NCBI GenBank assembly: GCA_019279435.1
Contig: JAAALK010000283.1
Coordinates: 56,897,700-56,961,699 of the forward strand
Source: Zizania palustris
Lineage: Eukaryota; Streptophyta; Magnoliopsida; Poales; Poaceae
Direction of reading: 5' to 3'
DNA length: 64,000 nucleotides
Shown here: positions 1 through 11,407 of the stretch, piece by piece
Layout: the number at the start of each line of letters is the position of its first letter
Numbering within the stretch: the stretch's first letter is position 1
The notes under the pieces: model-generated
What the model saw: only the letters and a program-made list of their open reading frames with translations
What the model was told of the DNA's origin: nothing
Database searches by the model: none
Program-made: the position numbers and the translations under genes

Positions 1-598
1 GCGATGACCCCTCCCTCACCGCCTGCTCCGCGGCGGCCACCTCCTGGGGCAGTATGCACATATCGTCGCCCTGAAACGGGGGCAGTATGTAGGCCTGCAT
101 GAGCTCCAGGGAGGCGTCGACAACTGCGGCGGGGTCCGCGGCGGGCGGGGGAGCCGTGGAGGCGGGCTTGGACGGGAGGCAGAGCGCGTCGGCCAAGTTT
201 TTGCGGGAGACAGCGACGCGGACGCCGTGGACGAAGCTGCGGCGCTGGGCAGGATCGTAGTAGGCGACGAGAGGGGAGACGAGGTCAGGCCGGAGGGCGT
301 CGGAGGGGAGATCGAGCCGCGCGAAGTCGAGGAGGCCGAGGGCACGGAGCGCTTCCTCTTGCGGCGACCCGTACGGCGCGAGGGGGCGCGGCGGCGGCCG
401 CAGCGGGTGGAGGCGGAGGTGCGCGCGGAGGTGCGCCAGGCGCTGCTCCGCGGCGGCCCGGAGCTTCTCGGTGAGGGGCCTCTTCAGCTTGCCGCCGGCG
501 GAGGACTTCCGCGGCGGCATGTCCGGATCGGGCTTCGCGGCGGCGGGAGAGGATTCCTGCGAGATTTGGGATGGGAGGGGATCAGCGGAGTTGGGCAT
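1..598 (-). CDS. Unrecognised plant protein, N-terminal part (runs off the window)
   Basis: An open frame starts at an ATG at 598 (first residues MPNSADPLPSQ) and reads without a stop for 199 codons to the left edge, so the C-terminal part is outside the window. The N-terminal 40 residues are Ser/Pro/Lys-rich and look disordered. A basic, Arg- and Leu-rich helix follows (LTEKLRAAAEQRLAHLRAHL), then Pro-rich and hydrophobic stretches with a conserved-looking segment RSFVHGVRVAVSRKNLADAL near residue 130. No signal peptide or membrane segment is visible. GC content is very high, as usual for 5' ends of grass genes, while the sequence upstream of 600 becomes AT-rich. I do not recognise the family and assign no function. 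The other open frames over this stretch are shadows. Confidence 0.6.
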   Translation of the reverse strand, partial: MPNSADPLPSQISQESSPAAAKPDPDMPPRKSSAGGKLKRPLTEKLRAAAEQRLAHLRAHLRLHPLRPPPRPLAPYGSPQEEALRALGLLDFARLDLPSDALRPDLVSPLVAYYDPAQRRSFVHGVRVAVSRKNLADALCLPSKPASTAPPPAADPAAVVDASLELMQAYILPPFQGDDMCILPQEVAAAEQAVREGSS

Positions 599-780
599 GA
601 CGAGGGGGGATTTGGGGAGGATTTGGGGAGAGAATCCCGGCTGGGTTTCCGTTTTTGCTGTTTCAGAATCTATTGTGAGAATTAGGACATGTTCAGATGC
701 TTTGGATTCTGGATTCAGATTGTGACAATCTGAAAATAAACTAGCTGTTAGAAGCTGAAACAAACATACACTCAATAAAG

Positions 781-924
781 TGGCATTTAATTATTTGCCA
801 CTCTTAACATGTGAGTGGCAACAAAAATGTCACTCTGAGTCGCTGACATGTGGGGTCACCTGAGTCACTGACATGTGGTCCATTAATTGACACATGTTAA
901 GAGTGGCAAATAGTTAAATTATCC
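781..924. mobile_element. MITE (144 bp) with about 28-bp terminal inverted repeats
   Basis: The two ends are inverted copies built around ATTTGCCACTCTTAACATGT. A 10-bp direct repeat CTCAATAAAG flanks it at 771-780 and 925-934. The interior contains the repeated words CTGACATGTGG. There is no coding capacity. The target duplication length fits a MULE-type MITE. Confidence 0.75.
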
Positions 925-934
925 CTCAATAAAG

Positions 935-1778
935 GGGGAAAATTGCACATTTACCCTATAGTTCAAGGGTGTTTGCAGATTTACCCCATTGTTGAATGGA
1001 CTTGCTATTTTGCCCTATAATTGATGTGTAACCTTGCTAATTTACCCCATCTCTATTTTTCCTGCTATTTTAATTACTTTTTTCATTTTTCTATCATAGA
1101 AATGACCAAACTACCCTTCTTCATTTTCATAATCTTCATCTTTTATTTCAAATCAGTTGCTAACCTCAATTCGTGCATGGAGATATGGAATTCGTGCGCT
1201 GCCATAGTTCAGCCCCGCTCACGGCCGTTGTCCATCTCACGTTGTGCAGCTGCCGCCGCTTCCCAATCCTGCACGCCGCCGCCTCCCAGGCCACTGCCAC
1301 CACGGCAACACCGCCCAATATCGCGTGGCACTGCTGGCCTCTCCACGGTGACGCCGTTGACCCCATGCGGCGACCGCCGACAGCCTCCGCTCAGCAATGC
1401 TGTCGTCTCCGCACCCTTCCACCGCTAGCCTCTACGCCGTCGCTCTTGCTCCTTGCCACCGCCGCTGTGGCCATGAGTGTTGACACTGGCGAGGCGTCGG
1501 GGCTGACAGCGCCAGCGAGGCGCGGGGCGTTGCTAAGGCCGACGATGACAGACCCAAGTCGGTGGCAGCGATATATCGATCTGGAAGCACACAAACAGAA
1601 GGGCAGAATGGGTATTTGATGGTCCGAAAATAAAAAATGAATTAAAATCTGTTGAAAATGATTAATAGGGCAAATCTGCAAGTTATTTCATCAACTATGG
1701 GATAAATTTGCCAATCTCACAAACTATAGGGCAAATCTGCAAGTCCACCTAAACTTTGGGGCATATCTGCCATTCCCC
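935..1778. mobile_element. MULE-like non-autonomous element with GC-rich interior (Pack-MULE-like)
   Basis: The left end GGGGAAAATTGCACATTTAC and the reverse complement of the right end GGGGAATGGCAGATATGCCC match. Each terminal region is made of several copies of a roughly 40-bp unit centred on GCAGATTTGCCCTATAGTT. The flanking 9-mers are TCAATAAAG (926-934) and CCAATAAAG (1779-1787), a 9-bp duplication with one mismatch, as expected for Mutator-like elements. The interior (about 1170-1600) is GC-rich, unlike the AT-rich ends, and suggests captured gene DNA, but I recognise no protein in any frame. Confidence 0.7.
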
Positions 1779-2029
1779 CCAATAAAGGTGAGGGGCTTTG
1801 TGAATTTTCAGCTCTTTTGAATTTTCCGGCCTATTTGAAACTTTTCAAAATTATAGATAGCAGACAAGACGAAAAAAGGATTTTGCTCTGAACTTTTTTC
1901 AAACATTTCTAATTCGTATTTTTTTAATTTCTAGTTCATATTATTATGATAGAACCAGGAAAATTATCTCCTTTTAAAAAAGATTCAGAATGCTTATGAA
2001 ATAATTGTAACCGCGCAAGTGTCAACATA

Positions 2030-3852
2030 TCTTAACTATATTAAAGCGGGGACTTACTCGTCCGTCCGCATCGCGCGCAGCGCGACCTCCCCGCCTCGAT
2101 CGCGCGCCCCCCTCTCCGCGCATCGCGCGCAGCGCGACCTCCCCGCCTCGACCGTGTGCCCCCTCCCCGCGCATCGCGCACAGCGCAACTGCCTGGACCA
2201 AGTCCGAGCGCAGCGCAACTGCTTGGACCAGGACCCGTGCGCCCCTCTTCATAACCCAGAACCCTCCCCTCCGCTCTACCTCTCTGCTCTCTCCCCTCTG
2301 CTCAGACCCTAACCCTAACGCCGCTCACCGTCGCTCGCCTGCTCCGCTTCACCGTCGCTTGCCGCCGCTCGCCCGCTCCGCCGTTGGGTCGTCGCGCCGC
2401 CGCTCACCGGGGCCGGGACCGCCTTCGGGTAAGAGAGGAAATCAGAACATCAGAACAAACAAAAAAAATCCGAAGGTTAGGGTTAGGGTTTTCACCCTAA
2501 CCCTAACCCTAAACTAAGAGTAAGGGGGCCGGGGTCTCACCTTGGCTCTCGGGTCGTGGCGCCGCCGCGCCGCCGCTCGCCGGAGGCCGGGAAGAGGCCG
2601 ACGAATCCTCTTGGGACCCTCGGGTTTTGGCCGCCCGGGCTAGCTCGACGGAGCCCTGCTCACCCTCGGGTGAGCGCGGTGCTCCGGCGAGCTAGCCGGG
2701 GGCGGCCGACAGCCGGTCGCCGTCGCCGTCGCGGGCCGCCGCCGCTGTGCGCTCGCTCCACCGCCGCCGCTGTGCGCTCGCTCCGCCGCGCGCCGCCGCG
2801 CGTCGCTCGCCGCTCGCCGCTCTCGCGCTCGGGACCGGGGAAGGGGGAAATGAGAACTAGGGTTTCTGGGGGCGGGCGATGGCCTTTTATACGGGCGAAA
2901 ACTGCGCCTGGCCGTCGGATCAGATCCGACGGCCAGGATTGATTGGGCTCAAACCGGCCCAGGCGGGGTGGCGAAAGCATGGCCCGGGTTACGCGCGCGG
3001 GCGCGCGGCGAAAACCTGGCCTGGGCCCAGGAAGGCTTCGGCCTGCTGCTTTACGCGTTTTGGGCCAAATTTTTTGCACTATTGGGCCGATTTCCGTTTT
3101 TAATTTCTAGAATTTAAGAAATTGATTTTCTGTTTTGTTTATTCCTGGGAAATTAAGAAAAATGCCCAAAAATCAGATAAATTTAAGTTTAATACGGGGA
3201 TAATTTTGTAAATTTCATCACATTCAGTAGTATTATTCTGAATTTTATGAGAATTTTTTAGAGCATTTTCTATGTTGTTTTCCGATTTTTATAAGACCAA
3301 CGTCCTATTTAAATTGGAGAATAATTTTTTAAGTTATTAAATTCAGAGTATTTTATTGATTTTTATGCTGATTAAACATGTGCTGTTTTGTTTAAGAATT
3401 CTGCTGTGCAACCACTGTTTAATCATAATTTTGTTCATCCACCTTATTAAGTTTAAATTTTGTCGATTAATTGTTTTTTGTTTCTTAATGAACTATTTTT
3501 ATTTCTTACAGGTTCAAGACGATTTCTCATCTAAAGAGTATTCACAGCTAATTGTAAATCCAAAAACTACTAATGATACCACTGATGTACCTATCTAAAT
3601 TTTTATGCTGTAAAATTTAGGCACATCTGGTTCATGAATCTGATATAGGATGTGCATGGTTTAAACCTGATTTATCTCTAGCTTATCTGCTTATGAGATG
3701 TTCATTTCCTATGAGTAATAATACCATCTTTGCAAACCTAATTATCGTGATAGTCTCCAATTATTACATGAGAAACACAAAACATATATCATGTTCTAAA
3801 TATATTGCCGTTAACATTATGCATCCGTTGCAACGCACGGGCCTCTCACTAG
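2030..3852 (+). mobile_element. Non-autonomous Helitron, complete ends
   Basis: The 5' end is TC (TCTTAACTATATTAAAGC) directly after an A at 2029. The 3' end is CTAG at 3849-3852 followed by T, so the insertion is between A and T as Helitrons require. A short hairpin, CCGTTGCAACGCACGG with one bulged base, sits at 3825-3840, nine bases before CTAG. These terminal words are typical of a common grass Helitron family. The interior is GC-rich at 2060-3020, including Arg/Pro-rich frames and a donor/acceptor-like structure ending at TTTCTTACAG near 3510. No RepHel protein is present, so it is non-autonomous. The interior may hold captured gene pieces that I cannot identify. Confidence 0.8.
2475..2508. 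repeat. Inverted telomeric repeats forming a perfect 15-bp hairpin
   Basis: GGTTAGGGTTAGGGT (2475-2489) is followed by the 4-base loop TTTC and then ACCCTAACCCTAACC (2494-2508). These are plant-type TTTAGGG-like units in inverted orientation, although the units here are mostly TTAGGG. A shorter CCCTAACCCTAA run lies at 2307-2318. Both lie inside the Helitron. Confidence 0.85.
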
Positions 3853-3879
3853 TATAAACTAATAGAAACAAATTATAAG

Positions 3880-4435
3880 AAATTTAATTATTTGCCGCTC
3901 TTTTAAAAATGTCACTTGATTAAATATCATTTTCTTAGTTGCAAATGTTTTATTTCCGTTCTTAACACGACCAAACTATAATTTTACAGCCAGTGTCCCT
4001 TTTGCGCCGTCTGCATTGCCGTCCTGGCCCATCCACGAACCGCCGTAGAGTGTGCCCCAACACAACAGCCACGGCATTCCACAGGAGGAACACCACCACG
4101 GACGCGAAGAGGAGCAGAGCCACCACAAGCGCGACACGATAGACGGCGGTGCATGAGACTGGGAGCAAGCGGCGATGGCGGTTCGTGGATGGGCTGACGA
4201 GTGGCATCGCCTGGGGCATGCAGCAGCACGCCAAGCACTGAAGCACATATAAGAGGCAATGCAGGCAGTGGCAGAATGGACGACCAAACGCTGACGCAGC
4301 AGAAATGTTGACGTGACAAGTAACATAACACCTGTTACAAAATGAAAAAATTATAATTTACTCACGATAAAATTAATTACAAGTAGAGAATGCCATTTAA
4401 ATAAGTGACCTCAGTGACAAATAATTAAATATTGC
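3880..4435. mobile_element. Possible MITE or Pack-type element with captured GC-rich core
   Basis: The left end AATTTAATTATTTGCCGCTC and the right end (near GTGACAAATAATTAAAT, 4417-4433) are inverted relatives. They resemble the ends of the MITE at 781-924. The core at 3990-4310 is GC-rich. Its minus-strand frame encodes a hydrophobic helix (VALVVALLLFASVVVFLLW), as if a membrane-protein exon had been captured. No clean target duplication was found, so the boundaries are approximate. Confidence 0.35.
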
Positions 4436-4439
4436 AATA

Positions 4440-4957
4440 CCTATTTTCTAAATATAAATCATTCTAGCATTTCCTAAATTAATAGATAAATCTAGAAAAC
4501 ACTAAAATAACCTACATTGGAAGAATATACGAGTCGTATTCATAGAACCCAGACAACAGGCCGTGCACGGGTAAACATCTAGCGTACTCATGAGTCAAGC
4601 CAGAAATCACACAACGACAATAGACTACAATGCTTAATTATATTTTTTTTGTCCGATTTAAGAAATGCAAGTTTAAGGCTACACTGCTTAACCAAAGTGA
4701 CGATAGCTGTCCAGTAGTAGCAGGCACATAAACAAAACGGACAGCAGCCAACCCCACTAAACGTGGGATCCCAAAATGCTGATACAATACACAAAACGAG
4801 AAACCTCATCGTGCCTCTTCAAATCAAACATATAAAAGGGGCACACTTCCAAACTGAGACCAGACAGCCCTGGAGGCCTGCCTAACCACCAACAAACATT
4901 CAAGAAATGAAACTGGCAAAAGCGTCACATGTCAAATTAGCCGATCTCCTTCATGGG
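4440..4957. other. Intergenic, 3' flank of CCT3
   Basis: This is AT-rich and has no supported gene. The part next to 4957 should be the CCT3 3' UTR. A sequence GCCGTGCACGGG followed by CTAG at 4560-4582 resembles a worn Helitron 3' end but lacks a matching start. Confidence 0.4.
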
Positions 4958-7900
4958 CTACTCTGGGATCATCTGCTCATTGTCTGCGTCACCCTCCTGT
5001 TCGATCTGAGGCTGTTTTGGAGCTGAGCTGGCTCCAGGAGCCTGCTGCTTCTTGATACCACTGACAATGTCGTCGATCCTAAGAAGCATGCAGGCTGCTT
5101 CGATAGCTGTCTTGAACGTTTGTGCCTTGACACTGTACGAATCCCAGATCTGCAACAAGACCGTACTTAGTGTTTAGTCTGTGCTTGACATGAGCAGGAG
5201 ATGCGCAGTAGTGCGCGTGGAGAAAAAGACCAACCTTCCGCTCTTTCATGTCAACAATGTCCCCAGTCCTTCCGTCAATGCCAACCCAAGCATTATCACC
5301 ATTTGCGTGCTGAAGAAACAAGATCATTTAAGCATCATGCAGCAAAAAAGAAATGCACGGCTGTCCTTTTCCAAGTATTAATTAATTCAAAACACACTGT
5401 AAATATGGGGGATTTGGTTGTTTATGAGATTAACAATTAATCCACTAAGCCTAAGTGATAATTTATAGTTTCAGCACGGTGTGTTCCGATATAGTTAGTT
5501 GCGGCAGTTCTTCCTATTGTCACATGAAGTAATTACCAACTTACCATGTAAAAAGAATGGTAATCTAAAGACATTGAACCATGGCATGTGTCCACTATAA
5601 CAGAAAATTCCATTTTTCTTTTTCAGACTGACTCTAGCCTAATCGCCACTGCCACCCCCCCCCCCCATCCCACAAAAAACACTTAATCCCATCTTCCCTA
5701 GCTTATTTTCAACTGTCAGCCAGAGTCCAGCTTTTGATATTTCCAGAAGAGCAGCAAGAGCAGCATTTAAATTGAAAGAGAGGAATTATAAGTATTACCT
5801 TTCCCTGGAGCTGTGTCATTGTTCTAATGACACTCAAGCCACAATTTTGAGCCAAAGTTCTTGGAATCGCTTCAAATGCTAAAGCAGCAGCTTCATAGGG
5901 CCACTGATCCAAACAAACAAAATGTAAATAAGATAATCAAGAAATAGCATAATCACATAACAGAAAGCAGTTATGAAACAAAAAAAATCTACTCTGTGAT
6001 ACTGTGCTGGCACATGACTAAGACAAACATGCAAACATTATATCTTTAAAATCAAATAACATAAATATGCTGATAAGGTACCTTTTCTACACCTTCAACT
6101 GAAGAACTCTTTTGCTTCAATGTTGCTGATACAGTGAACTCAGTAGCACCACCTCCAGGTAAAAGTTTTGGGTTTTTCAGGATGTTCCTCGCAACAGACA
6201 TGGCATCCTGTGAAAAATAAAGAAAAGATGAAGGCACACCTTCCAACCATGAAAAATAACAGATACCATGTGAACGTAAATAAATACCTGAAGGTTCCTC
6301 TCAACCTCATTCAGGACATCCTTGCTTGCTCCCCTTAAAAGAACAGTGCATGCCTTGGGATCTTTGCAGTCGACAATGAAGGTAAAAAATTCATCACCTA
6401 TTTTCTTGACCTCAAAGAGGCCAGCTCCTGTTCCAACATCAGACTCTTGAAGCTCCTCTGGCCTGTTAACTATAACTGCTCCACAAGCCTTAGCAATCCT
6501 GTTGTTGTCAGTCTTCCTAAGCCTACGCACTGCACTAACACCTGCCTTGCTTAGGTAATGGATAGCAAGATCACTGAGACCTTTCTCTGTGATAACTAAA
6601 TCAGGCTTGAATTTTAAAATCTGTGCACATAGGTTCTTTATGTATTCTTCCTCCATCTCTAGAAGAACTTGCCTGAAATAGCATTTTTACAAAATTATTT
6701 TGTAGGCTGCAAATCCAATACAATTCAAAAGGATCACAATAGTTCAGCAATCCAAATGGGCAAAATGGTTGGGTTTATGTATCCCTTACCAATCTTCTTC
6801 CTTCATCAGTTCAGCATTGGTCTGGTTTTCTCCTTTCTTGTACTCAACAGGACAATCCAGAAGGATGATGCGTGGGTTGACTATCTTTCTTCTCATTTTT
6901 CCAGGAGCCACAACATCTTTATTGAACATAACTCCTTTAAGAACCCGTGAATCCTCTAACTGACCACCAGGAATCTTCTCTACTTTGATATATTTCTTGA
7001 TATCAACTTCACGGATACCTTGACCTAGGTCAACACCTGCTGTTGTAGTAGCATCTATAGCAAGGTCCTGAGCATTGTAAAACAAGATGTCAGAAAACCA
7101 TAAACTTTAACAAAGAAGTTGTGTGGCACATAATTTTAGCATAAATGTAATACTTACTGCAATAAGGTCACCAAACTGACCAGTGAATTTTGTACCAATA
7201 GAGCTCTTCACTAGCCCTAGCATTGCACTACCTACGTTATGGTACATCTCAGTGACATCAGTTACAAGAACACATATTATGCATACATTCTATGAAATAA
7301 AATTTGCAATATTTATAACAAACTTTCTTACGGTCATTCACATCAACAGGCATTGCAATTTTGTCAAGGACAGCTAAAGCATCCTCAAGAGCTTTGTTGT
7401 ATGCTGAAAATGATAATCACTAAAGCTTCAGAACAGACAAAAAATGAGAATCACTAAAGCATCAGAACAGACTAGAAAAATCAACAAAGGAATAACACCA
7501 TCTGACACAACATTCTTAAGCCCTAAGCCGGTAAGCCCTAGTCAAAAATTACCTCGACAAATAACAGTTGGGTGGTAATGCTTGTCAATGAATGTTTCTG
7601 CAACATGTAGCATCTCGCCAGCTAAAAAGAAATATTGAAGTTAGTGCATACAGAATGAAATGATCAAATCTGATAAAGTAGCATTCATACTGTTCACTGA
7701 TTTAAATGCATTCATTGATCTGATGGAGCACCTAAAAATTTATGCTATTCTATCCATTATCAAGTACCAAAACAACAAAATAAGCCTATAATCAAATCTT
7801 GCAGGATTTGCTTAATATATGCAGTGAAATTGCTACAAATACTTGCCTCAGAAATGTTGATGATTTTGCAGCTCATAGTAATAGCCAAATGATTTAAATC

Positions 7901-10900
7901 CGACCATAAATATATATAACCGTTATAGCATAGCTTGATGATCTTATATGATACTTATGACAATATTGAGACTAAAATGCAATTAAATAATGGTCTGCAC
8001 TCCAGTTGTTCATCATAAGCACATGATTTAAATGCATTCATTGATCTAATGGAGCACCTGAAAATTTATGCTATTATATCCATTATCAAGTACCAAATCA
8101 ACAAAATAAGCCTATAATCAAATCATGCAGGATTTGCTTAATATATGCAGTGAAATTGCTACAAATACTTGCCTCGGAAATGTTGATGATTTTGCAGCTC
8201 ATAGTAATAGCCAAATGATTTAAATTCGACCATAAATATATATAACCGTTATCATAGCTTGTTGATCTTATATGATACTTATGGCAATATTGAGACTAAA
8301 ATGCAATTAAATAACGGTCTGCACTCCAGTTGTTCATCATAAGCACAAAAGAAGAATGAATGACAGGGAACATGATACCTAGAACAATGACAGATGTTGT
8401 GCCATCACCCACCTCTTCGTCCTGGGTACGGCTTAGCTCAATCATAGACTGCAGAGAGTGACAAAAAATGTTGCATTAAGTACTAATTCATACAGCTGCA
8501 ACAAATGTTGACAATTTAACATAGCAGACTAATAGTTTCATCAGTAGTAATCAACAGAGAGAAAACACCTAATATTCCATATACCTTGGCAGCAGGATGT
8601 GCAATATCTATTTCTCGCAATATAGCATTGCCATCATTAGTAACCACAATACCTGCGGATGCAGAAAGAGCTCAAACACAATGAAACCTTGGCCCTTGTA
8701 AGGCCACAGAAATTGCAAACATGAATGCTAAATTGCCTCCAAGGTAATGCAATAGAATGTGAATTATCATTCATCTCAATTCTCAGCATAAAGAACTCCA
8801 CAAAGAATTCAATGTAATTTTATTATGAAGCTATGTACAAATAAAGGTGCAAGTTCACGACATTTAATGAAAAAAGAAATGGTAATTCCTTCAAACATCG
8901 GTGGAACTTGTCTAAGTGGAAATGTGAATGAGAATAGTTCAAGCACTGATCAGTAATAGGCACTTTGGCATGATTTCTTGAACTATAGTCAGTAGATTCT
9001 CATCCCCAAATGCATTTACAATGTTGCACAGCTCAAAAGAGGGGGAAAGCAGTTTCAGTGTTCTAAAAGTCAGCCCTAGCCCCTAAACCTATATGTTAGG
9101 TAGCCACTACAATTAGGCATTAGGTGGCTAAACTGCCTTGGGGATTCTTGTGTTGCTATTTTAGTGTTCTATTCTCTTAACTTTTATGTGATATGCTTGC
9201 TAATTGCTTCGAATTCACTAGTCAAGTTGGTCATAAGCAGCGTCTACACATCCCTAGGCGCTAGGTTCTGGCTCTGCATCCCTGCTGAAGTGCCAACCCT
9301 ATAGCATCTAGTGCCTTCTTGAAACATGACAGTTAATTTGATAGTGTGATATTTTATTATCCTATGAAAATTTAGCTTATGAAAACACTGATTATTTAGG
9401 CAATAGAGCATGATCATAGCAAACCAAGACCTGTCAAATATTTCGATGAAAAATGCCAGTCCAATTCATACTCCTTAGGAAGAACATAGTAGTTAATGGG
9501 AACATTGGGAAGCAGGTAACAAAACAAACATATCAAAAAAAAATTGTCAAACCTGACTTTGAAGATAATACAAATTAACAAGTAAATTGAGTGGTTAATT
9601 TCATATAACTGCTTTCACAAAAGTACACAACAGCATCAAACACATAGAGCTAACATGTTAACCATGGAGGTGCCTTTATGCAGGTACATAATGAAGAACA
9701 GATTAATCATAGAAGGATATCCATGAATAGGTCCAACTCTCGATGGTAAATAGAACGAATCTAATCAATCTATAGAATCCATATGTCTTGCATCTAAAGT
9801 CTGAATATAACGGATTCCATTGAAAAGGTTGCCGCAAGCTAGCATGGCCACATGGGTGGAGTGGTGCAAGCATGAAACAGAATGAAGCCCAACATACTGT
9901 CCAAAACTTATTCGACATAAGTGACTAATCATCAAGTGTGTACAGTAAAACCGCAATACTACAGTATACACTAGATTAGAGATCAGACAGCACCTCCAGC
10001 AGCATCCAGAAGCATCTTCAACATGGACCGGGGACCCAATGTAGTGCGTATGATGTCTGCCACAGCCTGCAGAACAAGCAATTACAGTTTTACCAAGTAA
10101 TAGGACATAATACAAGAAAAAACATTTCTGTTGTTCTCGAAATTAATAGTTTTACATCCAGATATAACTATTTTAAGCCTAAATAGCAATAAGAAAAGCA
10201 ATGGATGGGTCGCCTCATTCACAATGACAGCTGAAGGCTGAAGCTACTAAGAATCTAAGACACCTACTATGCACCGTCCAAAGCAGGGTATAACAAAATT
10301 CTTTGACATCTCAACTAGCATCAGTTGCCTAAATGACTGCAATCTACCCCTAACTATCGCCTATATTATAAAAGATTAAAATTTCACCGCGTAGGCACAA
10401 CAGACAAAAGCTTAAGAGTTAGAGTCCTCACCTTGGCGGCCTGGATGTTGGCATGATGAACCCTCGTACCAGATTCCCGCTTTAGGGAGTCCTCTGCTCA
10501 AATAAATCAAACGCACATCCAAAAATCAGAGAAATTTCACATAAACAGAAGCTGCGCAGATCAGATCAGAACAAGAAAACTAAGAAAACCATGTCACCAA
10601 AACTAAATCTCGGGTTTACACGAGAGATCAAGTAAACGTATGCACAAAGTGTTCAATAAACATCGCAAATCGAAACCCAAAGCGAACCTTCGTACCGGAC
10701 TCCCGCTCTAGAGGATCCTCTGCTCAAATAAAACAAACGCACATCCAAAAATCAGAGAAATTCAACATAAACAGAAGCGGCACAAATCGGATCAGAACAA
10801 AAAAAGAGAGAGAAAAACCTAAGAAAACCATATCGCCAAAACTAAATCTCGGGTTTACACCAGGAGATCAAGTAAACTTCTGCCCACGGTGTCCAATAAA

Positions 10901-11055
10901 CAGCGCGAATCGAAACCAGAAGCACTGAGCCATCATTTCCATCGAAAGATCCGAGGCGTAAACGGGGGCGCGATAACCCTAGAAGCAGTGAAGGGGCGGG
11001 AGGGGCGAGGAGCGGGACGCTTACTCAGCACGAGGACGGGGGCGTGCAATGCCAT
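4958..11055 (-). CDS. CCT3: T-complex protein 1 subunit gamma (CCT3), 14 exons, 559 aa
   Basis: This gene encodes a subunit of the cytosolic group II chaperonin TRiC/CCT, which folds actin, tubulin and other proteins using ATP. Coding exons, all with GT-AG introns and consistent phase, are 11025-11055, 10432-10493, 9994-10066, 8585-8652, 8379-8448, 7553-7621, 7332-7403, 7158-7231, 6790-7067, 6288-6672, 6082-6207, 5799-5903, 5235-5309 and 4958-5149, giving 1,680 nt including TAG. Chaperonin hallmarks are TTLGPRSMLKMLLD, the nucleotide-binding NDGNAILREI and EVGDGTTS (about residues 90-97), LLPGGGATE (about 410-417), and the gamma-specific C-terminal LLRIDDIVSG. The length is close to plant and animal CCT3 (about 545-555 aa). 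The start ATG (MALHAPVLVL) matches the CCT3 N terminus. Two introns carry tandem duplications, one of which copies the 5' part of exon 2. Nothing disrupts the frame, so it should be functional. Confidence 0.97.
7698..8347. repeat. Tandem duplication (about 326-bp unit) in CCT3 intron 5
   Basis: Two head-to-tail copies, 7698-8023 and about 8024-8347, share nearly all bases, for example TTTAAATGCATTCATTGATC at the start of each. Differences are a few substitutions and short indels. The duplication lies wholly in the intron between exons 5 and 6 and does not touch splice sites. Confidence 0.9.
10460..10923. repeat. Tandem duplication covering the start of CCT3 exon 2 and its upstream intron
   Basis: Copy one (about 10460-10686) holds the true exon 2 acceptor and the first codons. 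Copy two (about 10687-10923) repeats the same sequence toward exon 1, including a second acceptor-like CAG and a decayed version of the exon start, reading KDPLERESGTKV where the real exon reads KDSLKRESGTRV. The second copy has no donor at the equivalent position and runs into intron-like sequence, so it looks like a relic exon. Confidence 0.8.
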
Positions 11056-11404
11056 GGCGATCCCGCGAGTGCAGAGAACAGGGGGGGCAAGAGGAGGAGG
11101 CGGCGGCGAGGAGGGCGGAGGAGGGAGAGGAGAGTGAGCGGCCGCGGGATCCTTCGAGGGTTTGTTTCGGTTTTGTCTGGGGTTTTGTTGTGAAACCCTC
11201 GTCGCATCGAGAGGGTTCGGCTGCGCGGGGTGCCCTAGACTACTCTCACTGCCAGTGGGCCTCTGATCACAGATTTATGGGCTACCGATTTTGTGGAGAA
11301 AACCCATTTGTTTTCTAAGGTGGCTTATGCTCTCTGAGCCATGGTTTTTTATTAGAGCTATTTTTAATTTGTTATTTATAATAATAGCAAACTTTTTATC
11401 TAAA
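11056..11404 (-). promoter_or_regulatory. CCT3 5' UTR and promoter region
   Basis: A purine-rich GC segment at 11085-11160 (CT-rich on the coding strand) precedes the CCT3 start, as in many plant housekeeping leaders. There is no clear TATA box close to the start. Assigned by position only. Confidence 0.4.
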
Positions 11405-11407
11405 TTA

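Noticed and set aside
16..345. Ser/Pro-rich minus-strand open frame
   Set aside because: It is an out-of-frame shadow of the better minus-strand frame starting at 598.
4559..4583. Possible second Helitron 3' end (GCCGTGCACGGG then CTAG)
   Set aside because: CTAG is followed by C instead of T and no matching TC start was found upstream.
5655..5670. Run of C in CCT3 intron
   Set aside because: Simple homopolymer; no function inferred.
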